Assembly (NCBI GenBank): GCA_964588695.1
Contig: CAZPQK010000017.1
Location: 1 to 41,304, forward strand
Reading direction: 5' to 3'
Source: CAZPQK01 sp964588695
GTDB taxonomy: Bacteria > Krumholzibacteriota > Krumholzibacteriia > WVZY01 > JAKEHA01
Length of the DNA stretch: 41,304 nucleotides
Shown: one piece after another, positions 23,602 through 31,847 of the stretch
Layout of the letters: every line of letters starts with the position of its first letter
Position numbering within the stretch: position 1 is the first letter of the stretch
Translations under genes and position numbers: made by a program
The notes under the pieces: model-generated
What the model saw: only the letters and a program-made list of their open reading frames with translations
Database searches by the model: none
What the model was told of the DNA's origin: nothing

Positions 23602-24312
23602 CTAATCGTTGAAAAGCGCCTTTACGCCGCCTAGACTTCTTTCGCTGACCGGCACCACATTGCCAAAGTCGATGCAGCCATACAGGCCGGGCTGGCCAAG
23701 CAGCACGAACTTTTCTTTTTCGTTGGGATCGACCTCGGGGTCGTAATCAAAGTCGAGGGTCAGATCGGCGGATGAGAGCTTGCACGGGTCGGCGTCGTTA
23801 ATCGCTGGACCCAGCAGGTTAAAAAAGTAGGGCTCTCCCTCATGCGTAAAACTGTACTGGGTTAGCCCGGGATCGATCGTTAATTGCGCGCCGTTGGGAC
23901 CTTCCGGCGTAATCGATATTGTCCAGGTAAACACGAATTCCGCGCCGGGGATTGGGTTGCCAGTGTTGTCGGAAACCTTCACGGTAAAAGGAAACTCAAG
24001 CGAAAAGGGCGCAACGATGGGCTCCATTGGGTCGATCAGACGGATGATCGCCATGTAGCCAAGATCAACGCAGCAACCGTTCGGCGATAGCACGGGCTTG
24101 GTCGTGGGCCCACACGCCATCAGAACACCGGTCTGTACAGAGTTCTCGTTGTCGCCGTTAAATATTGGAGCTTCTTCGCACGACTCATTGGGAATGAATG
24201 TGGTCGGAAAACAAACATCTACGATGAAGTCGACGGCATGGGCGGGCGTCACCCACGTGGCCAACGCTAGAACCGCCGCGATAACCAACACGCGGCCGAG
24301 GTGATGATTCAA
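23602..24312 (-). CDS. Secreted Cys-rich protein of unknown function
   Basis: 236 residues from TTG at 24312, chosen because AAGGAG lies 7 nt upstream and the signal peptide (MNHHLGRVLVIAAVLALATW, cleavage after AHA) starts there. The mature part has cysteines in short contexts (DVCFP, NESCEEA, MACGP, NGCCVD, DPCKL, YGCID), some probably forming disulfides. A stretch FPFTVKVSDNTGNPIPGAEFVFTW resembles a bacterial Ig-like (Big_1/invasin-type) strand pattern. No enzyme motif or family is recognised. It stands alone between its own promoter and terminator. Confidence 0.7.
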   Translation of the reverse strand: MNHHLGRVLVIAAVLALATWVTPAHAVDFIVDVCFPTTFIPNESCEEAPIFNGDNENSVQTGVLMACGPTTKPVLSPNGCCVDLGYMAIIRLIDPMEPIVAPFSLEFPFTVKVSDNTGNPIPGAEFVFTWTISITPEGPNGAQLTIDPGLTQYSFTHEGEPYFFNLLGPAINDADPCKLSSADLTLDFDYDPEVDPNEKEKFVLLGQPGLYGCIDFGNVVPVSERSLGGVKALFND

Positions 24313-24368
24313 GAAACTACTCCTTAGTCGTAACCTGGGTAGTGGCCAGGCCTCCCACATAAGGGATA

Positions 24369-24397
24369 AGTCTATCAAAGACAGACCTTTAAGTCAA
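24369..24397 (-). promoter_or_regulatory. Sigma70-type promoter for the Cys-rich secreted protein gene
   Basis: TTGACT (24397-24392), a 17-bp spacer and TAGACT (24374-24369), 57 bp before the TTG start at 24312. Confidence 0.6.
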
Positions 24398-24488
24398 TCA
24401 GCTAGGCTGTCACCTTAGCTTGACACCGACGGCTAAGAGGACCGATTTCAGTAAGTTAGACGCCCGTATAGTAGGAAGGACGGCAAAG

Positions 24489-24524
24489 AAAAAGGCGCCC
24501 CCAGGTTGGAGGGCGCCCTTTTTT
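24489..24524 (-). terminator. Intrinsic terminator after the SGNH lipoprotein gene (bidirectional shape)
   Basis: GGCGCCC and GGGCGCC form a 7-bp GC stem flanked by A5 on one side and T6 on the other, so it can stop transcription in either direction. It lies 19 nt after the stop at 24543. Confidence 0.88.
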
Positions 24525-24542
24525 GTAAGCAGAACCGACGGT

Positions 24543-25862
24543 CTAGTGTCGCGGGCTCCCTATCCCCGGGACTGGTCCGGTTGGATAGGTGTGGATGATC
24601 TCCCACTTCTCTTGGGGAGAATAGTCCCGACGCCGGACCACATCGGTGGGAACTGCTGGTTCCGGAATCGCCGCTCCAAAAGCCGCATTCATGACTTTAA
24701 CAAACTCTTGCGCGATGACGTAATATCCCAGCGTGCTGGGATGAACGCCGTCGAGGCTTAGCAGTCCGCCGCTGACGTAGTCGAGCGTGAACTCTTGATC
24801 GCGAATAGTAACACCACCGGCGGCTTGAATACTTTGAAACGCCTGGTTGATGTCGACCACCGGAACCCCACGATTGGTGGCAACGGTGTCGATGGTGGTG
24901 TTAAACGCAGTGATGCGATCGTTGATGTTGGTTTGCTCAGTGGGATCCAGAATCACGGCGTCGGGCAACGGGTTGCCAGTGCCCCCCAAGGCCACCGGAA
25001 TGCCGATCCCCTGCGCCAAAAGCGAGCCAGCACCAAGCGTAACCAACGATGTTATCGGCAGCGGCCCCGAGCCACCCTGAAACTCGCCAATCAACGGAAT
25101 CACGTTGTTTGATGGGTCGAGAACCGGTTGGTTGGTAGCCGGATCGATGACGATCGGTGGAATCGTGGTGAAGAACGGGATCGCGGTAATCGGAAACACA
25201 TTGCTGGTAACCACGTCTTGTGCCGCAGCCACCGCACGATCCATCGCAGCTATATAGCTGGCCTCAAACGAAGCCGCTGGCGTCATTAACGCATCGGTTC
25301 CGTTGGTTGCCGATCCCAACACATCGTTGTTTCCCGCCCAAAAGAACAGCAGCGTCGGCGATACCGCCTCGGCTTGTGCCATCGCGTTTGCGCCCAGAGC
25401 ATTGTTCCGTAAAACGATTTCAAAGAACGGGAACATGGCATCGGCGGACGCGTCTTTGGTGGTTAGTTGTCCCATCAACGAACCGGGAATGCCGAGGTTG
25501 TTAAACGGCATCGGAAACGTGGCGTTGGTTAACGATCCCAACCCGGGAAGTGTGTCAATGTCCAGCGGCGAGTAGCTGGCAACAAACCAGGTTGCCGGGA
25601 TCCCCGGGTTGGAGATGACCGGCTGTACAAAACTGGCGCCCACCGTTTTTGCGATTTGATTGGGAAAGCTGTTTTCCTGAAAACGACCCACCAATCCCCC
25701 GCTTTGCCAGCCCGCGGTAAGGCTGGTTCCAACGGTGTAGAATCTGGTGAAGTCAAGCGATCCAGTGTTAACGCCTTCGGGGGCGTTTGGATCGAGGTTG
25801 GCGGCGCATGCGGCCAAAGCCACGAGCAGCGCCAGAACTAACATGAGTCGTATGACTTTCAT
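24543..25862 (-). CDS. SGNH/GDSL-like esterase lipoprotein
   Basis: 439 residues. Lipoprotein signal with lipobox LAAC (Cys19). SGNH blocks are visible: FYTVGTSLTAGW (block I, S47 as nucleophile candidate, GTS in place of the usual GDS), a Gly-rich NNLGIPG, FFWAGNNDVL (block III, G-x-N-D) and SLDGVHPSTLGYYVIA (the Asp and His of the triad). This supports a serine esterase or lipase held at the outer membrane. AGGAGGG overlaps the FadL stop codon and sits 7 nt before the ATG, so the two genes are one operon. Inference: it releases acyl chains that FadL takes up. Confidence 0.88.
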   Translation of the reverse strand: MKVIRLMLVLALLVALAACAANLDPNAPEGVNTGSLDFTRFYTVGTSLTAGWQSGGLVGRFQENSFPNQIAKTVGASFVQPVISNPGIPATWFVASYSPLDIDTLPGLGSLTNATFPMPFNNLGIPGSLMGQLTTKDASADAMFPFFEIVLRNNALGANAMAQAEAVSPTLLFFWAGNNDVLGSATNGTDALMTPAASFEASYIAAMDRAVAAAQDVVTSNVFPITAIPFFTTIPPIVIDPATNQPVLDPSNNVIPLIGEFQGGSGPLPITSLVTLGAGSLLAQGIGIPVALGGTGNPLPDAVILDPTEQTNINDRITAFNTTIDTVATNRGVPVVDINQAFQSIQAAGGVTIRDQEFTLDYVSGGLLSLDGVHPSTLGYYVIAQEFVKVMNAAFGAAIPEPAVPTDVVRRRDYSPQEKWEIIHTYPTGPVPGIGSPRH

Positions 25863-25874
25863 TGCGCTACCCTC

Positions 25875-27161
25875 CTAGAAGTCGAAACCGACGTTAAAGC
25901 CAAACAAGTTACCAAACGCTTTGTACGTTCCGTTGAATCCATCCAGGCTCTGTGCTTCGGAGCTACGTTCGTCGCTCAACAAAATCAGCCCAAACGTATC
26001 CAACACGAACGATCCGAAGTCGTAGCCAAAACCAAGGGCCAGGCCGTGACGATCAACGTCACCCAGCAGCGGACTCATGGTTTTTTCTGGTTGCGGCGTC
26101 GGATCGTAGTAGTAACCACCGCGAAGTTGCAGGTCTTCATTAACCTGGTAACTCGCGCCGGTACGAATACTAAGTTCGTTCTCGTAGTCTTGAACTCGCG
26201 ACGTGTTGAGCGACGGATCGTCGTCGAACTCAAAAGTCAGTTCGTCGAAGTTCTCCCAGCCAAAATAATTGAAGTCGATCTCGAATACCCAGTTTTCGAC
26301 TCCACTGTACGCAACCGCGACGTTACCAAACCAAGGCAGCTTGACTTTGGCGCTAACCCCTTGATCCGACGGCAACTGGGTAGCGACAACCGCATCGTAA
26401 GCCGGGTCACCGGTGCTCTTCTGGGTAAAGTCTGCATCGCCTTCGACCGTGGGCGAAACACCGCTACGGAACGAAGCGCCAAAAGTAACATCATCGCTGA
26501 CATCCAACAGCAGACCTGCAGAGAACCCCACGTCAAGTCCGTTGTTGCCGGTCAAATCGGTCTCGCCGACATCAAGAAAACCGCTCCCGTTGGGATCCCA
26601 GCGCTGGATCGACCGGCTCAACTCTACCGACGCATGAACTAACTGCAAGCCCGCGCCAAACGAAAACCTGTCGTTGGGCGCGTACGCAACGGTGGGAGTG
26701 ATGAAAAAAGTCACCAACTGGGTGTTGCTGGCGATATGCCGTCCGACCCACTCATCAGGGTCTTCCCACTCCTGGCCGAGTCCGTAGGGATTGTAGACTC
26801 CCAAACCGACTCCCCACTGCTCGTTAAGCTGCGAGGTAACGTAACCGTTGATCGGTGTAAACAAGAGCGTGCCGGTTTCGCCGAAGGTGTTAAACCCCGG
26901 GTCCGGGTCAACCCCAGCAAATTCCGTCCCGACAAAAATTAATGAAGTTCCCAGATAAACCTGGTTGCCCTGCAGCCGGGCCAGGCCCGCTGGGTTGAAG
27001 AAGATTGCCGACGGGTCGTTGGCCTGCGCCGTAAAAGCGCCCGCCATCCCCAGAGCCTTAGCACCACCCTCGAAAATGGCGAAGCCTGCCCCGAACGCGC
27101 TCGCCGGAAGCAATAGCATCGCGCAGAGCGCTGCGGCTACCGCAGTTTTGCGTCCAAACAT
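25875..27161 (-). CDS. OmpP1/FadL/TodX-family outer-membrane transporter
   Basis: 428 residues from the ATG at 27161, chosen because AAAGGAG lies 5 nt upstream and the signal peptide (MFGRKTAVAAALCAMLLLPA, cleavage after AFG) begins there. The mature N-terminus AGFAIFEGGAKALGMAGAF and the following DPSAIFFNPAGLARLQG are the hatch and NPA motifs of the FadL family. The rest is a beta-barrel with many aromatic strand ends and closes in FGFNVGFDF. The family imports long-chain fatty acids and other hydrophobic compounds. First gene of an operon with the SGNH lipoprotein. Confidence 0.93.
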   Translation of the reverse strand: MFGRKTAVAAALCAMLLLPASAFGAGFAIFEGGAKALGMAGAFTAQANDPSAIFFNPAGLARLQGNQVYLGTSLIFVGTEFAGVDPDPGFNTFGETGTLLFTPINGYVTSQLNEQWGVGLGVYNPYGLGQEWEDPDEWVGRHIASNTQLVTFFITPTVAYAPNDRFSFGAGLQLVHASVELSRSIQRWDPNGSGFLDVGETDLTGNNGLDVGFSAGLLLDVSDDVTFGASFRSGVSPTVEGDADFTQKSTGDPAYDAVVATQLPSDQGVSAKVKLPWFGNVAVAYSGVENWVFEIDFNYFGWENFDELTFEFDDDPSLNTSRVQDYENELSIRTGASYQVNEDLQLRGGYYYDPTPQPEKTMSPLLGDVDRHGLALGFGYDFGSFVLDTFGLILLSDERSSEAQSLDGFNGTYKAFGNLFGFNVGFDF

Positions 27162-27198
27162 AAACGCTCCTTTGTAAAGACTTTGTGCACCCACAACC

Positions 27199-27227
27199 AT
27201 GAGAAAACGTTGCGAGTCCTAAGTCAA
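27199..27227 (-). promoter_or_regulatory. Sigma70-type promoter for the fadL-esterase operon
   Basis: TTGACT (27227-27222), a 17-bp spacer and TCTCAT (27204-27199), 37 bp before the ATG at 27161. Confidence 0.55.
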
Positions 27228-27228
27228 C

Positions 27229-27240
27229 GCTAAACTTAGC
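27229..27240. other. 12-bp palindrome GCTAA-AC-TTAGC between two divergent promoters
   Basis: A perfect 5-bp inverted repeat lies 1 bp from the -35 of the fadL promoter and 5 bp from the -35 of the divergent small-gene promoter. The position suits a regulator acting on both. Confidence 0.35.
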
Positions 27241-27245
27241 ACGGA

Positions 27246-27274
27246 TTGACGGAGGCTACGCCAGGCGATACCTT
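27246..27274 (+). promoter_or_regulatory. Promoter for the small membrane protein gene, apparently leaderless
   Basis: TTGACG (27246-27251), a 17-bp spacer and TACCTT (27269-27274). The -10 ends 6 nt before the ATG at 27281, and there is no Shine-Dalgarno sequence. Confidence 0.45.
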
Positions 27275-27280
27275 TGTACC

Positions 27281-27487
27281 ATGCAGACGCTGAAGAATTT
27301 CCTACTGGGTCCAATCCTGCGCTACGCCGAAGATTTACGCTTTCCCGAGCTGTTTCTGGTGACTTTGGCGCTGTTCGTGGTCGACCTGTTCGTCCCGGAT
27401 TTCATCCCATTCGTCGACGAAATCCTACTTGGCCTGGTGACCCTCCTGTTCGCCAATCTAAAGAACGAAGAGAAAGACAGAGACTAA
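27281..27487 (+). CDS. Small DUF6116-like membrane protein
   Basis: 68 residues with one or two hydrophobic segments: LRFPELFLVTLALFVVDLFVP followed by DFIPFVDEILLGLVTLLFANLK. This pattern (LRFP, a membrane helix, IPFVDE, LLLGxxTLL, a short charged tail) is what I recall of the small DUF6116 proteins of proteobacteria; the name is given from memory. Function unknown. It is convergent with the TPM-domain gene, overlapping it by 4 nt. No ribosome binding site precedes the ATG. Confidence 0.68.
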   Translation: MQTLKNFLLGPILRYAEDLRFPELFLVTLALFVVDLFVPDFIPFVDEILLGLVTLLFANLKNEEKDRD

Positions 27488-28155
27488 CGGTCGCGCGATA
27501 AGTCGTCGGGAAGTTCGTTGACGTCGTTCGGGTCGAAGGGAAAATGTTCGGCAAGGGTCGAACCCGCCATGTCGATACCGCTGGTTAGTCCTCCAACGTG
27601 ATCGCCCTTCTTAAACCGAGCCACTACCGCGTCGCGCACCCGATTCCAGTAGGCTTGATCAACCACGGCGTTAATCCCCTCGTCGCCAACAACGGCGAAA
27701 CGGTGATCCGATACTGATACGTAAAACAACACAGCGTTCCGTTGTCGGGTTTGGGTCATTCCGACTTGTTGAAACACTTCTTTCGCTCTAACCAACTCGT
27801 CGGCTGGCGCTCGATAGTCCAGGTGAACGCGAATTTCGCCCGATGTTTTTTTCTCAAATGCTTTGATGGCTTCCACTACTTTGCGTTCGTCGTCGTCCGG
27901 GAGAAAATCCTGCGGAGTGTCGTGCAACAAACGGTGTCGGCGCGCGCGTTGTCTGAACGCACTGCTAATCATGACCACACCGCAAGCCACCAGCAGCAAT
28001 GGAAGCCACGAAGACCATGCCACCCACCCGTCTCCCGGACCGCGCCATGCGCGTGTCCACAGGTAGGCAGCTAGAAGCGCTAGCCATACGGCGACGATCA
28101 TACCTGCGTTGCGCCGATAGAGCGTCAAAAAGGAGTTTTTGTTTTTGGCTACCAT
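27484..28155 (-). CDS. TPM-domain membrane protein (second of pair)
   Basis: 223 residues. Two hydrophobic segments (about 17-33 and 50-64) are followed by a cytoplasmic or periplasmic TPM (TLP18.3/Psb32/MOLO-1) domain: EIRVHLDY, AKEVFQQVGMTQTRQRNAVLFYVSVSDHRFAVVGDEGI and the late GGLTSGI. No cleavable signal peptide. The ATG at 28155 overlaps the preceding gene by 7 nt, and its upstream GGAGG is part of that gene's Gly codons. TPM proteins are linked to phosphatase activity and membrane-protein upkeep; the role here is unknown. Confidence 0.82.
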   Translation of the reverse strand: MVAKNKNSFLTLYRRNAGMIVAVWLALLAAYLWTRAWRGPGDGWVAWSSWLPLLLVACGVVMISSAFRQRARRHRLLHDTPQDFLPDDDERKVVEAIKAFEKKTSGEIRVHLDYRAPADELVRAKEVFQQVGMTQTRQRNAVLFYVSVSDHRFAVVGDEGINAVVDQAYWNRVRDAVVARFKKGDHVGGLTSGIDMAGSTLAEHFPFDPNDVNELPDDLSRDR

Positions 28156-28922
28156 CCGCCCGATGAACCTCCTCCGCCAAAACTACCGCCGCCGAAACTA
28201 CCTCCGCTGAATCCGCCGCCACCAAAACCTCCGCCGGAGCCTTTCCAGCCTCCTGTGTTCCAGGTACTTCGCCCGCGCGGGCGAACGTCGGTTCCCCATC
28301 CACCGCTGTCGATCCAGACACCCTTATGTTTGCGAGCGGAATATACGATCAACATGATGATGAGCAAAAAGAACAGGAGGACAAAAACGATGACCACCAG
28401 GGGCAACTTGTCTTCGCGGGGTGGAATGTCGCGACCCTCTGCAAGCGCGGCAATGGCCGTAATCGCGCGGCGAATTCCCGCGCCGTACTCGCCTTCGCGA
28501 AACGCAGGCGCCATTTTGTTGCGAATGATGCGACCCGCTGCTGCGTCGGTAATCCGTGCTTCCAATCCGTATCCGACTTCGATACGAATTTTTCGGTCGT
28601 CGAGAAACACCGCGACCACCACGCCGTCGTCGCGGTCGGAATTGCCCGGCGCCCAGTTTTCGGCGATCGCTAGCGTTGCTTGCTCCAGCGACTCGCCGCG
28701 CAACGACCGCATAACACAAACACCAATCTGAAGCCCACGTCGATCGAACGCCATTAGCGAGTCTTCGATCGCGCGCCGATCAGCCGGGACAATCGCTCCG
28801 GTGCCATCATAGAAAAACCGCGATGGTGCGTCCGGAACCTCAAACGCTGCCCACGTCGGCGCCGCAGCCGCAAACAAAAGGAACGCTAGCTGCAACAGAA
28901 TAAACCGCAAACGGCTACGCAA
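28149..28922 (-). CDS. TPM-domain (YgcG-type) protein with Gly-rich C-terminus
   Basis: 257 residues from a TTG start at 28922; GGTGGAG, which overlaps the end of lemA, lies 9 nt upstream. A signal peptide (about 1-25, ending TWA) precedes the TPM domain (about 35-165: LQIGVCVMRSLRGESLEQ, NSDRDDGVVVAVFLDDRKIRIEVGYGLE, IRNKMAPAFREGEYGAGI). A membrane helix follows (about 173-195), then a tail ending in many Gly and Ser residues. This is the usual shape of YgcG/TPM proteins encoded beside LemA. Role inferred only from the pairing: envelope maintenance. Confidence 0.87.
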   Translation of the reverse strand: MRSRLRFILLQLAFLLFAAAAPTWAAFEVPDAPSRFFYDGTGAIVPADRRAIEDSLMAFDRRGLQIGVCVMRSLRGESLEQATLAIAENWAPGNSDRDDGVVVAVFLDDRKIRIEVGYGLEARITDAAAGRIIRNKMAPAFREGEYGAGIRRAITAIAALAEGRDIPPREDKLPLVVIVFVLLFFLLIIMLIVYSARKHKGVWIDSGGWGTDVRPRGRSTWNTGGWKGSGGGFGGGGFSGGSFGGGSFGGGGSSGGW

Positions 28923-28925
28923 AGG

Positions 28926-29513
28926 CTAGAACTCCACCTTGGGCGGCTGGTCCGCGCCTTCCCGTCCCTGAAAGTAAGGCTTTGCCGGAAAGCCGAGAAT
29001 TCCCGCGAGCAGGTTGGTTGGAAATCGCCGTACTTTGGAGTTGTAGCCTTGGACGGTTTCGGTAAAACGTTTGCGCTCCACAGAAATGCGGTTTTCGGTG
29101 CCAGCGAGTTCGTCTTGTAAGGCGACAAAGTTTGCATTGGCCTTCAGGTCCGGATAGCGCTCGATGGTTACCAGCAACCGCGACAACGCGCTACCCAACG
29201 CACCTTGCGCCTGATCGAACTTCTGCAGCATTAGCGGATCGTTGAGCATTTCGGGCGTCAGCGTCACGTTGCCAGCATTGGCGCGGGCCTGCGCCACGGC
29301 GGTGAATGTTTCTTTTTCGAACTCGGCCGCGCCCTTAACGGTTTCCACCAGATTCGGAATCAAATCCATGCGGCGCTGGTAAACATTCTCGACCTGGCTC
29401 CAGGACTGCTGAACGCCTTCGTCGAGCTTCACGAGTCCGTTGTACGTGGGAACGGCCCAGGCGACGCCGACCACAATCAACAAAATCAAAACGATACCAA
29501 TAACTTTTCCCAC
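28926..29513 (-). CDS. lemA: LemA family protein
   Basis: 195 residues from GTG at 29513, chosen because GGAGG lies 5 nt upstream and the membrane helix (VGKVIGIVLILLIVVGVAWA) starts there. The following helical region has the LemA hallmarks: YNGLVKLDEGVQQSWSQVENVYQRRMDLIPNLVETVKG, FTAVAQARA, YPDLKANANFVALQDELAGTENRI and the late YNSKVRRFPTNLLAGILGF. The family has an N-terminal membrane anchor and a four-helix bundle of unclear function, and is typically encoded with TPM-domain proteins, as here (3-nt spacing to the first TPM gene). Confidence 0.95.
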   Translation of the reverse strand: MGKVIGIVLILLIVVGVAWAVPTYNGLVKLDEGVQQSWSQVENVYQRRMDLIPNLVETVKGAAEFEKETFTAVAQARANAGNVTLTPEMLNDPLMLQKFDQAQGALGSALSRLLVTIERYPDLKANANFVALQDELAGTENRISVERKRFTETVQGYNSKVRRFPTNLLAGILGFPAKPYFQGREGADQPPKVEF

Positions 29514-29659
29514 AGGGTCCTCCAGATTATGGGGTGAAGACACTCCGGCATCGCAAGCAGATTAGCAGGTACTCGACGCCTTGTCGCGCGTGATATACCC
29601 GCTCGATCTATGCGTATTCGATCGGTTCCACAGGTTCAATACTGAGCGTCACGTGGGCT

Positions 29660-31093
29660 CTACGGTGGCCCCAACGCGGAAGCCGTGGCCCGCGAGATGA
29701 CGGTTTTGCCAGCATTGCTCTGATAAGTAAACTCGATCTCAAGCTCATGTTTGCCATCGATCCGAGTGAGCGCAGGGGGAAGTTTTACGAAAACGTGTTC
29801 GGTGTTACTCGCTCCAGGTTCAAGCGTCTTGGGAAACGTCGGGGCAACCAACTCAATTTCGTTTTCGGCGTTGATTAATCGGATGCTGACGAGCTGTTCC
29901 AAACGCGTTTGGTTGTGGAGCTTTACGCGGAAGTGATTAATGACCTGATCGACCCCTTCGGCGGTGGTGGCCTGGGTGTAGGGGGTGTCGATTGCCCGGA
30001 CGAGGTTAATTTCTACTGACGCCCGAGCAGCGAGGCTGACTCCCAGTCCCACGAACATCACTGAAAGCACAACGCCGTACAGCAAGGTTCGCGGGCGAAA
30101 CCAGCGGTTTCCGTCGCCTTCCAACGCAGCCACCGATGAGTACTTTATCAGCCCCTTCGGCTTGTTGACGCGGGTCATGATTTCGTCGCAGGCATCGATA
30201 CACGCCGTGCACGCGATGCACTCCATCTGGACGCCGCGCCGAATGTCAACGCCGGTCGGACACACGGCTACGCAACGGTAACAATTAACGCAGTCGCCCG
30301 CGGCTTCCCCTGTCGCAGCCTGGCCCTTGCGCGGCTCACCTCTCTTTTCGTCGTAGACCACCGCCAGCGAGAAACGATCCATAAGGACGGACTGAAAGCG
30401 GCCGTAAGGGCACATAATCATGCAAAACTGCTCGCGAAACCAACCGAAGTCAAACATCAACACACCGGTGAGAAACAGAACAAAAGAAAACGTTTGCCAG
30501 TTTTCACTGGGCGGATGAACCGACATGATTGCCAACCGCTCGGCTCCAACAAAGTAGGCCGCAAAACTGTGAGCTATGTTTGCGCTAACGAACCAGAACA
30601 GAAACCACTTTAGGGCCAGCTTACCCCCCTTAGACCACGACATGGGCGCAGCGCGAAGCCTCATGCGCTGCACATGGTCGCCTTCGATCCAGGTTTCGAT
30701 TTTGCGATAGATTCTGTCGATGAACACGGTTTGGGGGCACGCCCATCCGCACCAGACACGTCCCAACAGGGCCGTCACAAAGGTGAGCCCCACGGTAAGA
30801 ATACCGAGAAGAAAGAAAATCTTGGGCGCATCGTGAGCCCAGAGCTCCAACCCAAAGAACACAAACCTTCGGCCCGGAATGTCAAACAATAGAGTTTGGT
30901 GTCCGTTGATTTTCGTCCACGGCAGAACCAGGAACACGATAATCAACATCCAGTAGAACCAGCTTCGATACTTGCGGAACACGCCGCGCACTGCCGCCGG
31001 GTTTAGCGCGACGTGATGTCCTTGTTCATTGAAAGAAGCTGGTCGATCTTCGGGAAGGTCAAACGTAGGTTTCTTCCCAGATTCCTTGCTCAT
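29660..31093 (-). CDS. ccoG: Cytochrome c oxidase accessory protein CcoG (RdxA/FixG)
   Basis: 477 residues. Several membrane helices (for example about 45-60, 92-112, 160-182 and 204-218), CGWACPQ (115-121), then a double 4Fe-4S ferredoxin block with C268, C271, C274, C278 and C292, C295, C298, C302. A last helix (about 330-350) anchors a C-terminal Ig-like domain (IgG-like fold of FixG). CcoG supports cbb3 oxidase assembly and has been linked to copper reduction. It is the last gene of the oxidase operon, 14 nt after ccoP. Confidence 0.96.
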   Translation of the reverse strand: MSKESGKKPTFDLPEDRPASFNEQGHHVALNPAAVRGVFRKYRSWFYWMLIIVFLVLPWTKINGHQTLLFDIPGRRFVFFGLELWAHDAPKIFFLLGILTVGLTFVTALLGRVWCGWACPQTVFIDRIYRKIETWIEGDHVQRMRLRAAPMSWSKGGKLALKWFLFWFVSANIAHSFAAYFVGAERLAIMSVHPPSENWQTFSFVLFLTGVLMFDFGWFREQFCMIMCPYGRFQSVLMDRFSLAVVYDEKRGEPRKGQAATGEAAGDCVNCYRCVAVCPTGVDIRRGVQMECIACTACIDACDEIMTRVNKPKGLIKYSSVAALEGDGNRWFRPRTLLYGVVLSVMFVGLGVSLAARASVEINLVRAIDTPYTQATTAEGVDQVINHFRVKLHNQTRLEQLVSIRLINAENEIELVAPTFPKTLEPGASNTEHVFVKLPPALTRIDGKHELEIEFTYQSNAGKTVISRATASALGPP

Positions 31094-31107
31094 CTTATTG
31101 GCGGCCC

Positions 31108-31680
31108 TCAGTTGTTAATGAAATTGCCTTCCGGGTCTTTGGCATTGGCTGGCTCGCTCCCCTGCAAGCCCACCACGTAGGCTGCCAACGCGGCGTGCTC
31201 TTCTTTGGGAATTAGATTCCCCCACGGTGGCATTCCCTTGTCGGGAAACCCGTTTATGATTGCCGCCACGATGTCGCGTGCTTCGCCGCGACCATGAATC
31301 CAGAACTTATCGGTAAGATTCGGCCCCACTAACCCTTCCCCCGCGTTCCCATGACACACTGCACACTTGCTTGTGAAGTGTTCCAATGCCGTGGCCATCG
31401 CTCCTGCATCGCTGGATAGCGCAGCAACGTCCACATGGATATCACCAACGTCGATGCGGCTTTCTTCCTGTAGCGTTAACACCGACTGCAAGTTATCGGC
31501 AAGATGATCGTATTGCCCTTTGGGGTCATAGATCTGATGATAGCCAAAGTAGATGAGGGCAAAGATGATCGTGCCATAGAAGGTCGTTAGCCACCATTTT
31601 GGGAGCGGATTGTTTAGCTCTTGGATGCCATCATATTCGTGGCCTTCGATTGGCTTGTCGAGATCGGGCCGGTCTACCAT
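31108..31680 (-). CDS. ccoP: cbb3-type cytochrome c oxidase subunit III (CcoP), mono-heme
   Basis: 190 residues from the ATG at 31680 (GGGAG 8 nt upstream; stop of ccoQ overlaps as TAATG). The N-terminus has the CcoP motif HEYDGIQELNNPLPKWW followed by one membrane helix (about 33-49). The periplasmic part carries a single heme c motif CAVCH (C106, C109, H110) with a likely Met ligand in KGMPPWG. Proteobacterial CcoP is about 300 residues with two hemes, so this is the short one-heme form. It passes electrons toward the catalytic subunit. Confidence 0.93.
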   Translation of the reverse strand: MVDRPDLDKPIEGHEYDGIQELNNPLPKWWLTTFYGTIIFALIYFGYHQIYDPKGQYDHLADNLQSVLTLQEESRIDVGDIHVDVAALSSDAGAMATALEHFTSKCAVCHGNAGEGLVGPNLTDKFWIHGRGEARDIVAAIINGFPDKGMPPWGNLIPKEEHAALAAYVVGLQGSEPANAKDPEGNFINN

Positions 31681-31847
31681 TATTCGTCTCCCTTCTCGAG
31701 TGGCATTTGCGCCAGTCGACGATAATGCTCGCTGCCGCCGCGGCGATACGTCCACAACCACAGCACCGTGAAAAACACGAAAAACAAAACCAATGGTACC
31801 AGCGCCCATTCGGCGGCCGGCACCGCGGCTAACGCTTCCTTCTTCAT
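31680..31847 (-). CDS. ccoQ: cbb3 oxidase small subunit CcoQ
   Basis: 55 residues, read from the sequence: starts MKKEALAAVPAAEW, has one membrane helix (ALVPLVLFFVFFTVLWLW) and a charged tail with TYRRGGSEHYRR. GGAGGT lies 5 nt before the ATG. The start overlaps the ccoNO stop (ATGA) and its stop overlaps the ccoP start (TAATG), so it lies at the usual CcoQ place. Family members stabilise the oxidase complex. Confidence 0.85.
   Translation of the reverse strand: MKKEALAAVPAAEWALVPLVLFFVFFTVLWLWTYRRGGSEHYRRLAQMPLEKGDE

Noticed and set aside
28150..28260. Short tandem repeats suggesting a CRISPR or satellite
   Set aside because: The repeats encode the Gly/Ser-rich tail of the TPM protein. 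Unit length is irregular and there are no spacers.
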